Notes: generated by a model not told the origin, from the letters alone. A stretch of DNA of 58,635 bases from JABMMZ01 sp044373665 (GCA_044373665.1 JBIPNH010000005.1:1-58635); one strand, 5' to 3'. Shown: positions 17,393-25,901, counted from the stretch's first letter. Numbers and translations are program-made.

Positions 17393-19548
17393 AAAACTTA
17401 TTGCTGTTTTGTTTTTTGTTTTTAAGCTGGGCGTTAAAAGGTCAAGTATCCCATCAAATAAATTTTAAGTTTTTAGACCAAGCAAACAATCAACCGATTT
17501 CTAATTTACTAGTCAAATATCAAAGTACTACAGCGTATAGTAATTCAGATGGTTTTGTATCTGTGTTCATACAGTCTGATACCGGTACATTCCGTTTTTA
17601 TGAATCAGATGTATATTTACAAGAGTACAAATTAAAAGCATATAATGACACTTTTATAGTATTGAAAATAGAACGCATTTATGAAATAAGTAAGTTTAAG
17701 CTAAGGGTAAATCACCAGCCCATAACTGCTAAAAATAACAGAATTTCTATAGGTCAAAATACACTTCAGTCTATTTCATTGCCACTAAGTACCAACGACC
17801 CAATTCATTTATTAAAAACATTGCCCGGGGTTAATACCAGTCAAGAAATGAATGCTAATTTAAATATCAGAGGTGGAAGTGCTTACAATACAGTCTTTTA
17901 TTTAGATAATATTCCTGTGCCTAATTTAACTCATAGTTTTGGTTTATACAGTTTTTTTGATTTGAACACTATCAGACAAATTGATTATTTCAATAATAAT
18001 GTAAGTAGTGAGTATGGCTCTAGGGGTTCAAGTTATATAAAATTTTATCTTAAAGACCCAATTTCTAATAAATCAACATCGGAATTAAATATTAATCCTT
18101 TTTTTGTTAGTGGTAATGTTAATTTGAAGTTAAAAAAAGAAAAATTGGGTGTTTTTGTTAATTACAGAAAATCTATTTTCAATACTGAATACAATGTGCT
18201 TTTTCCTCTTTTTTCAGAGTTTTCTGATTTATTAATCAAAACTAAATATAATTTTAACAGAAGGTCGTCCTTGAGTTTAATATACACCGATAATCAAGAC
18301 AGAGTTACTGATTTTAATGCAACCGGAATCAATTCTAGAGATAGTTTGCAATGGCAGTTTAAAGCCTTTTCATCACAATTTGATTTAATTTCTAAAAGTG
18401 GCATAAAACATGAAGCAGTTTTTTTTATTAAGAATCAAGTTTTATCAAGGCAATCTTTGAATAATCAGTTTAATTACAAAAATGAATTTAATGAAATGAA
18501 CTTTAAATATTCGTTAAAGAAAAGTTTTAGCCAGAATTTTAGATCATCATTTGGGTTAGAACATCAAATTCATCAAAATAATAATTCATTAAGTTTTAAC
18601 AATAAAATCATTGATAATTTAAATGTCTTATCTCTTAATACAGATAACGCATACCAATTTAAAAACTTTATTTTTAATGCTAATTTAAGGTTGAGTAATT
18701 TTATTGATTTAAATAAAACTTACCTTGAAAAAAGATTAAGTATAAATTATAAGCTTAAAAAGTCGAGTTTTATTGCAGAGTATAACACTTTTGTTAATGC
18801 CACTCACAGTTTGGTTAATAATGTTTTTCCTGTTCCTGATGATTTTAAGTTTTTGGCGAATAAAGATTTTTTACCTCAGGTAACAAATGAGTGGTTGATT
18901 GGCTACAATGTTCAATTGAAAAAATCAAATCTACAATTAAATGCATATCATAGAAATTTTCTAAATAGCTATGATTACAGAAGATTGAATATTGATAATT
19001 ATGCCTCATTTAGCAATGTTTTTAAGATGAATCATGTCAGCTATGGGGTTGAGGCTTTGTCCAATATTAATATTAATGAAAAGCATAGTTTTGTTTTGTC
19101 TTATACTTTATCAAAATCTACAATGCAAAATGATTCAGTCAATTTGGGTTTATTGTATCCAACTAGTTACGATAGGCCACATAATTTTAATTTATTGTAT
19201 AGTTTTAAGTATAAAAGATTTACGTTTACCAGTACTTTTACTTGGCAAAGTGGTAGGGTTGCAACGGTTCCTTTATTTGTAGCTTACGCTAATGCTACCC
19301 CAATTTATTCTCTAAGAAATGAGTATCGTTTAAAACCTTTTCATAAAATGGATATTGGTTTTCAATACAGTTTCAGAAATAAAGTTAAGGTTAAACAGTT
19401 TTTAAATGTTAATTTGTACAATGTGTATTTTCGTCAAAATACTTATGCTGTTGTTTGGGAAAGTAACAACAATACTAGATCTGCTGAACTCAAATATCTA
19501 ACAGCCTTCCCATTTCTCCCTTCCTTCTCTTACAGCATTAAATTTTAG
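17389..19548 (+). CDS. TonB-dependent outer-membrane receptor with carboxypeptidase-regulatory-like N-terminal domain
   Basis: 719 residues, signal peptide about 1-19 (ending LKGQ). A beta-sandwich repeat (about 22-95) precedes the plug, whose signatures are clear: PIHLLKTLPGVNTSQEMN, LNIRGGSAYNTVFYLDNIPV and a YFNNNVSSEYGSRGSSYIKF segment. The rest is a 22-strand-type barrel ending in SYSIKF, with the terminal aromatic expected for BAM recognition. It takes up an unknown ligand using TonB energy. It overlaps the preceding lipoprotein gene by 4 bp. It is short for a SusC-type receptor and resembles the compact receptors paired with DUF4249 lipoproteins. Confidence 0.85.
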   Translation: MKNLLLFCFLFLSWALKGQVSHQINFKFLDQANNQPISNLLVKYQSTTAYSNSDGFVSVFIQSDTGTFRFYESDVYLQEYKLKAYNDTFIVLKIERIYEISKFKLRVNHQPITAKNNRISIGQNTLQSISLPLSTNDPIHLLKTLPGVNTSQEMNANLNIRGGSAYNTVFYLDNIPVPNLTHSFGLYSFFDLNTIRQIDYFNNNVSSEYGSRGSSYIKFYLKDPISNKSTSELNINPFFVSGNVNLKLKKEKLGVFVNYRKSIFNTEYNVLFPLFSEFSDLLIKTKYNFNRRSSLSLIYTDNQDRVTDFNATGINSRDSLQWQFKAFSSQFDLISKSGIKHEAVFFIKNQVLSRQSLNNQFNYKNEFNEMNFKYSLKKSFSQNFRSSFGLEHQIHQNNNSLSFNNKIIDNLNVLSLNTDNAYQFKNFIFNANLRLSNFIDLNKTYLEKRLSINYKLKKSSFIAEYNTFVNATHSLVNNVFPVPDDFKFLANKDFLPQVTNEWLIGYNVQLKKSNLQLNAYHRNFLNSYDYRRLNIDNYASFSNVFKMNHVSYGVEALSNININEKHSFVLSYTLSKSTMQNDSVNLGLLYPTSYDRPHNFNLLYSFKYKRFTFTSTFTWQSGRVATVPLFVAYANATPIYSLRNEYRLKPFHKMDIGFQYSFRNKVKVKQFLNVNLYNVYFRQNTYAVVWESNNNTRSAELKYLTAFPFLPSFSYSIKF

Positions 19549-19664
19549 TTTTTTCACTTTTTTAGTTTTCAACTTCATGATGCACTTAGGGATTTAAAGT
19601 TATATACTCAAGTAAACTTAGTTTGGAACGCTATTTGGATAGCTTGAATAATAAATAATAATAT

Positions 19665-19672
19665 TAAATTTG
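19665..19672 (+). promoter_or_regulatory. Promoter -7 box of lolA
   Basis: TAAATTTG matches TAnnTTTG, with a TTG 18 bp upstream (19644-19646). It ends 6 bp before the ATG at 19679, implying an almost leaderless mRNA. Confidence 0.5.
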
Positions 19673-19678
19673 TCCCCA

Positions 19679-20353
19679 ATGAAAATTAAAGTACTTCTTT
19701 CTTTTTTGATTCTTGTGTTAATGTCCTTTGTTGTTACGCCTCCTAAAGTGGAAAAAGACAAAGATGCTAATAAGTTATTAAAAGACGTTTCGAAAAAATA
19801 CAAAGCTTACACCTCGTTGAAAGCTGATTTTACAATGTTGAACGAACCTGCCGATGGTAAAAAAAGCACAACCGAAAAGGGTTCTTTGTGGTCGAAAGGC
19901 AATAATTTCAAGTTGAATTTTGCAGGTCAGCAGATTTTTTGTAATGGTAAGTTTATATGGACTTACACTGCCGAAACCAATGAGTGTGTCAAGGATAATT
20001 ACAATCCTAATAGTGCCAAAGGTATTAATCCCACTAAATTATTTACAATTTGGGAAAAAGGTTTTTTGTATATCAGTGAAGGTTCATACAAAAAAGGAAC
20101 TTCCACAATTTCAAAAATTAAATTAACGCCAACCGATAAGTCGGTACCATACTTTTTGATGAACTTGGAGGTAGATAATACCCTTAAAACGCTGCAAAGT
20201 ATGAAAGTGTCCTACAAAGCAGGGAATAAACAAACCTACACTATCACTCAACAAAAAGCCAATGAGGCTATTTTGGATAAAGAATTTGTATTTGATGCAA
20301 GTAAATTCAGCGGAGTGGAAATCATCGATTTAACCAGTAAATCCAAAAAATAA
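19679..20353 (+). CDS. lolA: LolA-family outer-membrane lipoprotein carrier protein
   Basis: 224 residues from the ATG at 19679; an in-frame TTG at 19670 overlaps the -7 box and is rejected. Signal peptide (MKIKVLLSFLILVLMSFVV). The mature domain shows the LolA pattern: LKADFTML near the start, GSLWSKGNNFKLNFAGQQIF, a CNGKFIWTYTAETNEC strand pair, and LNPTKLF-like GINPTKLFTIW. LolA ferries lipoproteins across the periplasm. It was probably once directly downstream of ftsK; its own promoter keeps it expressed after the 5.3-kb insert. Confidence 0.85.
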   Translation: MKIKVLLSFLILVLMSFVVTPPKVEKDKDANKLLKDVSKKYKAYTSLKADFTMLNEPADGKKSTTEKGSLWSKGNNFKLNFAGQQIFCNGKFIWTYTAETNECVKDNYNPNSAKGINPTKLFTIWEKGFLYISEGSYKKGTSTISKIKLTPTDKSVPYFLMNLEVDNTLKTLQSMKVSYKAGNKQTYTITQQKANEAILDKEFVFDASKFSGVEIIDLTSKSKK

Positions 20354-20404
20354 ACAAATATTTTTTAAATGATTTACATCATTTATGGAGTTTGTTTTTT
20401 TTTA

Positions 20405-20412
20405 TAATTTTG
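20405..20412 (+). promoter_or_regulatory. -7 box of trhO
   Basis: TAATTTTG matches TAnnTTTG and ends 4 bp before the GTG at 20417. The transcript would begin at or within the first codons. Confidence 0.4.
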
Positions 20413-20416
20413 CAAC

Positions 20417-21436
20417 GTGTTGTTACATAATAGAGTTAATAATAAAGAGTTAAAGGAAAAAATAAAGTTTAGCAACGAGGCTAGAACCACTATTTCTTTT
20501 TATAAATATCATCTTTTGGATAATCCCAAAGCGTTCAGAGATGAATTGTATTTGGCTTGGAATCAATTAGGCGTTTTAGGTAGAATCTATGTGGCAGACG
20601 AAGGGATTAATGCCCAATTATCTGTGCCAACAGACAATTTTGAAGCTTTTAAATCCCATCTGTATAGTTATGATTTTTTAAATGGTGTTCGTTTAAATAC
20701 GGCTGTTGAAGATGATGGCAAATCATTTTTTAAATTAGCGATTAAAGTCAGAAAAAAGATTGTTGCCGACGGAATAGATGATCCCAATTTTGATGTTACA
20801 AAGATTGGAACACACTTAAAAGCAGAGGATTTTAATGCACTCATCGACAATCCAGATACTATAGTTGTGGACATGCGCAACCATTATGAAAGCGAAATAG
20901 GTCATTTTGAAAAAGCTATTTTGCCTGATGTGCTTAGTTTCCGAGAGCAATTGCCCAAAGTGGCTGAGTTGTTAGAAAATCAAAAAGATAAACCTGTGTT
21001 GATGTATTGTACCGGCGGAATTAGATGCGAAAAAGCAAGTGCTTACATGCTTTACAGAGGGTTTAAGGAAGTGTATCAGTTGGAAGGTGGAATTATAAAA
21101 TATGCCAATGATATCAAAGAAAAAGGATTGCCTAATAAGTTTCATGGTAAAAATTTTGTGTTTGATGAACGTTTGGGAGAACATATTTCAACTGAGATAA
21201 TATCCAAGTGTCATCAATGTGGCAATCCAAGTGATACACACACCAATTGTGCTAATGTGGCTTGTAATTTATTGTTTATTCAATGTCCATCATGTAGAGA
21301 AAAATACAGCAATTGCTGTGATGAAAATTGTCAACACATCGCTTCTTTGCCTGAAGAGGAACAAAAAGTGTTAAGAAAAGGCACCAACAAAGGTCGCTTG
21401 GTTTTTAACAAAGGTAAGAAGTTAAAAACGCAATAG
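20417..21436 (+). CDS. trhO: tRNA uridine(34) hydroxylase TrhO (rhodanese-domain, YceA-type)
   Basis: 339 residues with a GTG start (a TTG follows; there is no ATG before the conserved domain). The N-terminal ferredoxin-like domain has the hallmark GRIYVADEGINAQLSVP (about 55-71). The rhodanese domain (about 125-220) contains VVDMRNHYESEIGHF and the active-site loop MYCTGGIRCEKAS, with the catalytic Cys and the second conserved Cys. The tail is Cys-rich (CHQCG, CANVAC, CPSCREKYSNCC), probably zinc-binding, as in the family. It catalyses prephenate-independent 5-hydroxyuridine formation at tRNA position 34. Its stop codon is 1 bp from that of the convergent tspO. Confidence 0.92.
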   Translation: MLLHNRVNNKELKEKIKFSNEARTTISFYKYHLLDNPKAFRDELYLAWNQLGVLGRIYVADEGINAQLSVPTDNFEAFKSHLYSYDFLNGVRLNTAVEDDGKSFFKLAIKVRKKIVADGIDDPNFDVTKIGTHLKAEDFNALIDNPDTIVVDMRNHYESEIGHFEKAILPDVLSFREQLPKVAELLENQKDKPVLMYCTGGIRCEKASAYMLYRGFKEVYQLEGGIIKYANDIKEKGLPNKFHGKNFVFDERLGEHISTEIISKCHQCGNPSDTHTNCANVACNLLFIQCPSCREKYSNCCDENCQHIASLPEEEQKVLRKGTNKGRLVFNKGKKLKTQ

Positions 21437-21437
21437 T

Positions 21438-21896
21438 TTAGTTATAAAACACAATATAGGCATTCAGCGAAATAGCTGTAAAAAGCCAAATCAGATAAGG
21501 TAATAACAGTAAGTTGTAATAATGCTGAACTCTGAAATATCTTAAAAAGGTAATTATCAATACCACTTGTAATGCACTTATTGCTAAAAGTGCCAATACA
21601 TCATATTGGAAATAAAAGAAAATTGGGTTCCACATAATATTGAGAATCCATTGTATTCCATATAAAATATAAATGGTTTTAGATTGAGATTTTACATTTT
21701 CTATCAAAGATTTTAGATAAAAGGCATAACAAATCATAATGGTGGTCCAAGCTGCACCAAAAACCCAACCCGGTGGTGTCCAAGGTGCTTTGTTAATCGT
21801 TTGGTACCAATCGCTAGAAACGCCACTGCCTGTGAATTGTCCGCCAATGGCAAGTGCTAGGAAATTTAAAGTCAAGAATATTATAGTGTTACGCAT
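21438..21896 (-). CDS. tspO: TspO/MBR family tryptophan-rich membrane protein
   Basis: 152 residues from the ATG at 21896; an in-frame start 30 bases further upstream falls inside a terminator hairpin and is rejected. Five transmembrane helices and the family pattern are visible: GSGVSSDWYQTINKAPWTPPGWVFG near the start (longer than needed, so key residues are W, PWTPPGW), YGIQWILNIMWNPIFF in the middle and YLIWLFTAISLNAYI at the end. TspO proteins bind porphyrins and tetrapyrroles and act in oxidative or light stress. The protein is encoded downstream of glutamine synthetase on the same strand, separated by a hairpin. Confidence 0.9.
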   Translation of the reverse strand: MRNTIIFLTLNFLALAIGGQFTGSGVSSDWYQTINKAPWTPPGWVFGAAWTTIMICYAFYLKSLIENVKSQSKTIYILYGIQWILNIMWNPIFFYFQYDVLALLAISALQVVLIITFLRYFRVQHYYNLLLLPYLIWLFTAISLNAYIVFYN

Positions 21897-21936
21897 AAAA
21901 AAAGGGTTGTTGCAAATGTACAACAACCCTTTTTGT
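21897..21936 (-). terminator. Terminator of the glutamine synthetase gene
   Basis: Perfect 9-bp stem GGGTTGTTG / CAACAACCC with an 8-base loop, flanked by A-run and T-run, so it works in both orientations. It lies 17 bp after the glutamine synthetase stop on the minus strand, and its T-run abuts the tspO ATG. Confidence 0.8.
21913..21920 (-). promoter_or_regulatory. Possible tspO -7 box inside the terminator loop
   Basis: The loop of the hairpin reads TACATTTG on the minus strand, a full TAnnTTTG match, 16 bp before the tspO ATG. Terminator and promoter would occupy the same bases. No -33 TTG at a normal distance was found, so chance is possible. Confidence 0.4.
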
Positions 21937-21952
21937 TAAAGTTAGTTTATTT

Positions 21953-24106
21953 TTATTTTAAGAATAACAAGTCACGGTATTTTGGAAGTTTCCACATGTC
22001 GTTGTCAATTAGTTCTTCCAATTTGTCTGCACTTTCTCTAATTTCATCAAAGTAAGGTTTTACTTTATCGCAATAAGCTTTTGCTTTTTTGTCTGCATGT
22101 TCTATTAAGTTAGCTTTTCTGCGCTCTTCAGTCATTTTTGCGTTATTACTCCAAATAGAATTGATATGCTTAGAAATTTCCTTGGTTAGTTCAAGCAATG
22201 TTTTGGTTTCTTGTTTTGTTTGACCAATTTTGGTTAATCCTTCAATAGTATCAATCAATTGTTTTTGATATTTAACAGCTGATGGAATTACGTAATTTTT
22301 AGCCAATTCACCCAAAATTCTTCCTTCAATTTGAATTTTTAACACATAATCTTCAAATTTTATTTCAGTACGTGCTTCCAATTCTTTTTTGGTATAAATG
22401 CCGTTGTCAACAAAAATAGATTGACTTTCTTTTTTATTGTAAGCATCTAAAGCATATGGAGTAGTTTTGATATTACTCAAACCTCTTTTTGCAGCTTCTT
22501 TAACCCACTCTTCACCGTAACCATTGCCTTCAAAAATAATTTTTTTAGAAGATTTAATGTAGCCAATTAATGTTTTTTCAATAGCAGCTTGTTTGCTTAC
22601 TTTTTTCTTTAATAATGCATCTACTTCTTTTTTAAACGCCATTAATTGATTGGCAACTATGGTGTTTAAAACGATAACAGCATTTGCACAATGATCGCTT
22701 GAACCTACAGCTCTAAATTCAAATTTATTACCAGTAAAGGCAAAAGGAGATGTTCTGTTTCTGTCTGTATTGTCCAATAATATTTCAGGAATACGGTAAA
22801 TATTAATGGTTTTTTCACTTACTCTGCCAGGTTTTTGTTCAGTTTTAGAATTTTCAAAACGGTTTAATACTTCTGAAAGTGTACTTCCAATAAACACAGA
22901 CATAATAGCAGGAGGCGCTTCATTAGCACCCAATCTGTGGTCATTCCCCGCAGTTGCTATACTTGCTCTTAATAAGTCTGCATGGTCGTGAACGGCCTTA
23001 ATCGTATTAATAAAGAAAGTTAAAAACTGTAAATTGTCTTGAGGGCTTTGACCCGGAGATAGTAAATTAACTCCTGTGTCTGTAATGATTGACCAATTGT
23101 TGTGTTTTCCAGAGCCATTTACCCCTTTAAATGGTTTTTCGTGCCATAGTACTTTTAGTTTATGTTTGCTAGCAACAGCTTGCATTACATCCATTAATAA
23201 TGAATTATGGTCGATTGCAATATCGGCTTCCTCAAACATAGGTGCACATTCATATTGTCCTGGTGCAACTTCATTGTGACGGGTTTTTAAAGGAATACCA
23301 AGTTTAAAGGCTTCTTTTTCAAAATCAGTCATGTAGTTATAGATACGCTCAGGAATACTTCCAAAATAGTGGTCTTCCAACTGTTGTCCTTTTGCAGGCA
23401 TATTACCAACTAAGGTTCTTCCTGCAAAAACTAGGTCGGGACGTTGGTGGTATAATTCTTCGTCAATTAGAAAATATTCTTGCTCAATACCCAAAGAGAT
23501 TTTAGTGTTTTTAACGTTGATGTCAAACAATTGACAAACATCTGTTGAAGCTTTTGATAAAATATTGGTTGATTTAATTAATGGCGCCTTATAATCTAAT
23601 GCCTCACCTGTGTAAGAAACGAAAATAGTAGGAATACACAATGTTTTTCCACTTGCTTTTTCCATAATAAATGCCGGAGAGGAAGGGTCCCAAGCACTGT
23701 AACCACGGGCTTCAAAAGTGTTTCTTATACCACCGTTAGGGAAACTTGATGCGTCAGGTTCTTGTTGAACAAGTGCTTTGCCTGGAAATTTTTCTACACC
23801 AGAGTCAATTCCTGTAGGTTCAAAAAATGAATCGTGTTTTTCGGCTGTAGAACCTCTTAGTGGTTGAAACCAATGGGTGTAGTGTGTTGCACCTCTTTCT
23901 ATTGCCCAATTTTTCATGCCTTCTGCAATTAAATTAGCCATTTTCATGTCAAGAGGGTGACCTGTAGTTCTAGATTCGTTAACAGCTTTGATGGCTTCTT
24001 TACTTACATACTCTGCCATGGCTTTTGGTCCAAAAACATTTTTACCGAAGTACTCGGAAATTTGTTTGGTGGTTTTCGACTTACTTTTTCCAGCGGATTG
24101 TATCAT
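21953..24106 (-). CDS. glnN: Type III glutamine synthetase
   Basis: 717 residues from the ATG at 24106. A TTG further upstream overlaps the -7 box, so translation from it is unlikely. The length and N-terminal region (FGKNVFGPKAMAEYVSK, THWFQPLRGSTAEKHDSF) are those of GSIII, far longer than GSI or GSII. Active-site segments include GIEQEYFLIDEE (metal-binding Glu), ETRHNEVAPGQYE-like KTRHNEVAPGQYECAP, the His/Asn ATP site GSGKHNNWSI, and NRTSPFAFTGNKFEFRAVGS. It makes glutamine from glutamate and ammonia with ATP, the main ammonia-assimilation step in many Bacteroidota. It is divergent from the Fic-fold gene. Confidence 0.96.
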   Translation of the reverse strand: MIQSAGKSKSKTTKQISEYFGKNVFGPKAMAEYVSKEAIKAVNESRTTGHPLDMKMANLIAEGMKNWAIERGATHYTHWFQPLRGSTAEKHDSFFEPTGIDSGVEKFPGKALVQQEPDASSFPNGGIRNTFEARGYSAWDPSSPAFIMEKASGKTLCIPTIFVSYTGEALDYKAPLIKSTNILSKASTDVCQLFDINVKNTKISLGIEQEYFLIDEELYHQRPDLVFAGRTLVGNMPAKGQQLEDHYFGSIPERIYNYMTDFEKEAFKLGIPLKTRHNEVAPGQYECAPMFEEADIAIDHNSLLMDVMQAVASKHKLKVLWHEKPFKGVNGSGKHNNWSIITDTGVNLLSPGQSPQDNLQFLTFFINTIKAVHDHADLLRASIATAGNDHRLGANEAPPAIMSVFIGSTLSEVLNRFENSKTEQKPGRVSEKTINIYRIPEILLDNTDRNRTSPFAFTGNKFEFRAVGSSDHCANAVIVLNTIVANQLMAFKKEVDALLKKKVSKQAAIEKTLIGYIKSSKKIIFEGNGYGEEWVKEAAKRGLSNIKTTPYALDAYNKKESQSIFVDNGIYTKKELEARTEIKFEDYVLKIQIEGRILGELAKNYVIPSAVKYQKQLIDTIEGLTKIGQTKQETKTLLELTKEISKHINSIWSNNAKMTEERRKANLIEHADKKAKAYCDKVKPYFDEIRESADKLEELIDNDMWKLPKYRDLLFLK

Positions 24107-24124
24107 TTTATTATTATTTGACTG

Positions 24125-24132
24125 CAAAATTA
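24125..24132 (-). promoter_or_regulatory. -7 box of the glutamine synthetase gene
   Basis: On the minus strand TAATTTTG, matching TAnnTTTG, 18 bp before the ATG at 24106. It shares a 128-bp divergent intergenic region with the Fic-fold gene. Confidence 0.55.
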
Positions 24133-24234
24133 GGGTTTAAGGGGGCAATAAAGATGGTTTTAAGGGTAAAAAAATTAACAAAATTTCAATATTTGTTAAA
24201 ATATGTCGAAAAAAATTAATAATTTCGACACGAA

Positions 24235-25308
24235 TTGTTAAATAGTCAAATTCCATACAATCAATTGCCATTATTAACTGAGATTCAGTTTAAACCAAGC
24301 GATAGATTATTGGCTGTTAGTCGGCAATGTCAAATGTCTATCTCGTATTTAAAGGGTTATTTGGATGCTTTGCCACAAAATGATTTGTTTTATATTTCTA
24401 AATGGTTTCAGTTGTTAGAACTTAAGTATTCGTTCGACTTGGAAAATAATTCAATCTCTATCCAAAGATTGTTTGAATCCTCCGTTTCAAAACAAAAAAA
24501 CAACGACAAAACAACGCAACTTATTTTAGAACAGTTTGTTGCTGAAAGTAAAATAATAGGGAAGGATTTAAGTGATTTTAATAGGTTTTATATTGCCAAA
24601 GTGGGTAAAAAGAAGTCGGAATTAAGTTTTTACAGAGAAAAGACTAAAGCCGTGATTAAAAGTTATTTTACCAATTTGGTGTTATATACTGCACCCGATC
24701 AAGCCAATGTGCTAAGTCGACTAAAAAAAGATTTGAATAAAGGTTTACTGACAAAGCCGTTTGAGGATGATTTGATAAATTTGTGTTTAATCCATCTTCA
24801 AATTAGGGCAGTTGCACCATTCACACAGTTTAACGATGCTTCAGCTAGATTTAATTCTCAATTTATTATTCAAACTTTATTGGAACGGTTTATCCCAATT
24901 CCTTTTTCACAACAATTGATGTCGGTGAAAGAGGATTATAATGTGATTCTTAAAAATGCCTTGTTTAATGAGGCTTATGAATCATGGTGTTTGTTGTTAA
25001 TCAATGCAATACAAGAGTCTATTGAAAAAATGGTTATGAATCTGAAACAAATTTTTCAATTGAAAGAAAAGCAATCATTGATAATAATGAAATATACCAA
25101 TTATAAATTGCCTGACGAGTTACTATTGGTTTTGATGAAACATCCCTTTGTTAAAACCTCAGACATCATGTTGTTGTTAAACTGTCACAGACAAACAGCC
25201 TACACGTACCTCAAGCAAATGGTAAATGCAGGACTTTTGATTTCAAAAAAATCGGGAAGGGAACAAGTTTATTACAACAAGGAATTGATGGATGTATTGA
25301 TTTATTGA
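24235..25308 (+). CDS. Fic-fold protein with inactivated catalytic motif and C-terminal winged helix (putative regulator)
   Basis: 357 residues; TTG start, as no in-frame ATG precedes the conserved region. The layout is that of class II Fic proteins: a Fic_N-like helical region (about 20-80) with the autoinhibitory motif SFDLEN (S66, E70, N71, fitting S/T-x3-E-G/N), the Fic core (about 130-265) and a winged helix (about 298-345, TSDIMLLLNCHRQTAYTYLK). The catalytic HPFxxGNGRxxR is APFTQFNDASAR at 194-205. His, both Gly and the first Arg are replaced; Pro, Phe, Asn and the last Arg remain. AMP transfer should therefore be impossible. Position, divergent from glutamine synthetase, suggests a regulator of it, which is inference. 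Confidence 0.7.
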   Translation: MLNSQIPYNQLPLLTEIQFKPSDRLLAVSRQCQMSISYLKGYLDALPQNDLFYISKWFQLLELKYSFDLENNSISIQRLFESSVSKQKNNDKTTQLILEQFVAESKIIGKDLSDFNRFYIAKVGKKKSELSFYREKTKAVIKSYFTNLVLYTAPDQANVLSRLKKDLNKGLLTKPFEDDLINLCLIHLQIRAVAPFTQFNDASARFNSQFIIQTLLERFIPIPFSQQLMSVKEDYNVILKNALFNEAYESWCLLLINAIQESIEKMVMNLKQIFQLKEKQSLIIMKYTNYKLPDELLLVLMKHPFVKTSDIMLLLNCHRQTAYTYLKQMVNAGLLISKKSGREQVYYNKELMDVLIY

Positions 25309-25325
25309 GTGTGTTTCGCAAGAAA

Positions 25326-25841
25326 CCGTCATTCTGGAATTCGGCTTTGCGAATATTCAGAATCTTTTCATTAATGCTCCGCAATTCAGAAGATTCCGTA
25401 TAAACGCTCCCAACACAAACCCAATCCGCAGCGTTTTACGGAATGACTGATGTGGGAATAGTTCATAATTTTATCATTCGTGCTCTCAGAGTAACCGTCA
25501 TTCTGGAATTCGGCTTTGCGAATATTCAGAATCTTTTCATTAATGCTCCGCAATTCAGAAGATTCCGTATAAACGCTCCCAACACAAGCCAAATCCGCAG
25601 CGTTTTACGGAATGACTGATGTGTGAATAGCTCATAATTTTATCATTCGTGCTCTCAGAGTAACCGTCATCCTGAATAAAGTTCAGGACAGGTCTCTGGA
25701 ATTCGGCTTTGCGAATATGCAGAATCTTTTCATTAATGCTCCGCAATTCAGAAGATTCCGTATAAACGCTCCCAACACAAACCCAATCCGCAGCGTTTTA
25801 CGGAATGACTGATGTGGGAATAGTTCAGAATCTTATCATTT
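25326..25841. repeat. Three tandem 169-bp REP-like palindromic repeats
   Basis: Copies begin with CCGTCATTCTGGAATTCGG at 25326 and 25495, and with CCGTCATCC at 25664; the period is exactly 169 bp twice. Each copy has outer ends GTCATTC and GAATGAC in inverted orientation. It holds one hairpin (ATTCTG...CAGAAT around CGCAAAG/CTTTGCG) and a second one (ATTCCGTATAAACGCT with AGCGTTTTACGGAAT), then a 46-bp spacer. Copies 1 and 2 differ at only a handful of bases. Copy 3 carries a 24-bp insertion (CCTGAATAAAGTTCAGG palindrome) and loses the spacer. The 593-bp gap 25309-25901 contains no real gene; apparent reading frames in the repeats are artefacts. Confidence 0.85.
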
Positions 25842-25884
25842 TATCTCTTTTGCGGATAAAATAAAATAGTAACAATAAAGTTGT

Positions 25885-25892
25885 TATTTTTG
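25885..25892 (+). promoter_or_regulatory. -7 box of the MsbA-like exporter gene
   Basis: TATTTTTG matches TAnnTTTG, ending 9 bp before the ATG at 25902, directly after the repeat block. Confidence 0.5.
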
Positions 25893-25901
25893 CCATTGTA
25901 A

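Noticed and set aside
21897..21926. Longer N-terminus for TspO starting at 21926
   Set aside because: The added codons lie in the terminator hairpin and give a peptide (MLYICNNPFF) unlike the family start; the ATG at 21896 gives the usual N-terminus.
25386..25746. Two overlapping reading frames of 63 and 68 codons in the repeat block (minus strand)
   Set aside because: They are nearly identical because they read through the tandem repeats; no start signal, no homology, and the frames depend on repeat periodicity.
25309..25901. Insertion sequence or transposon in the repeat region
   Set aside because: No transposase gene or target-site duplication; the repeats are too short and palindromic, closer to REP-type elements.
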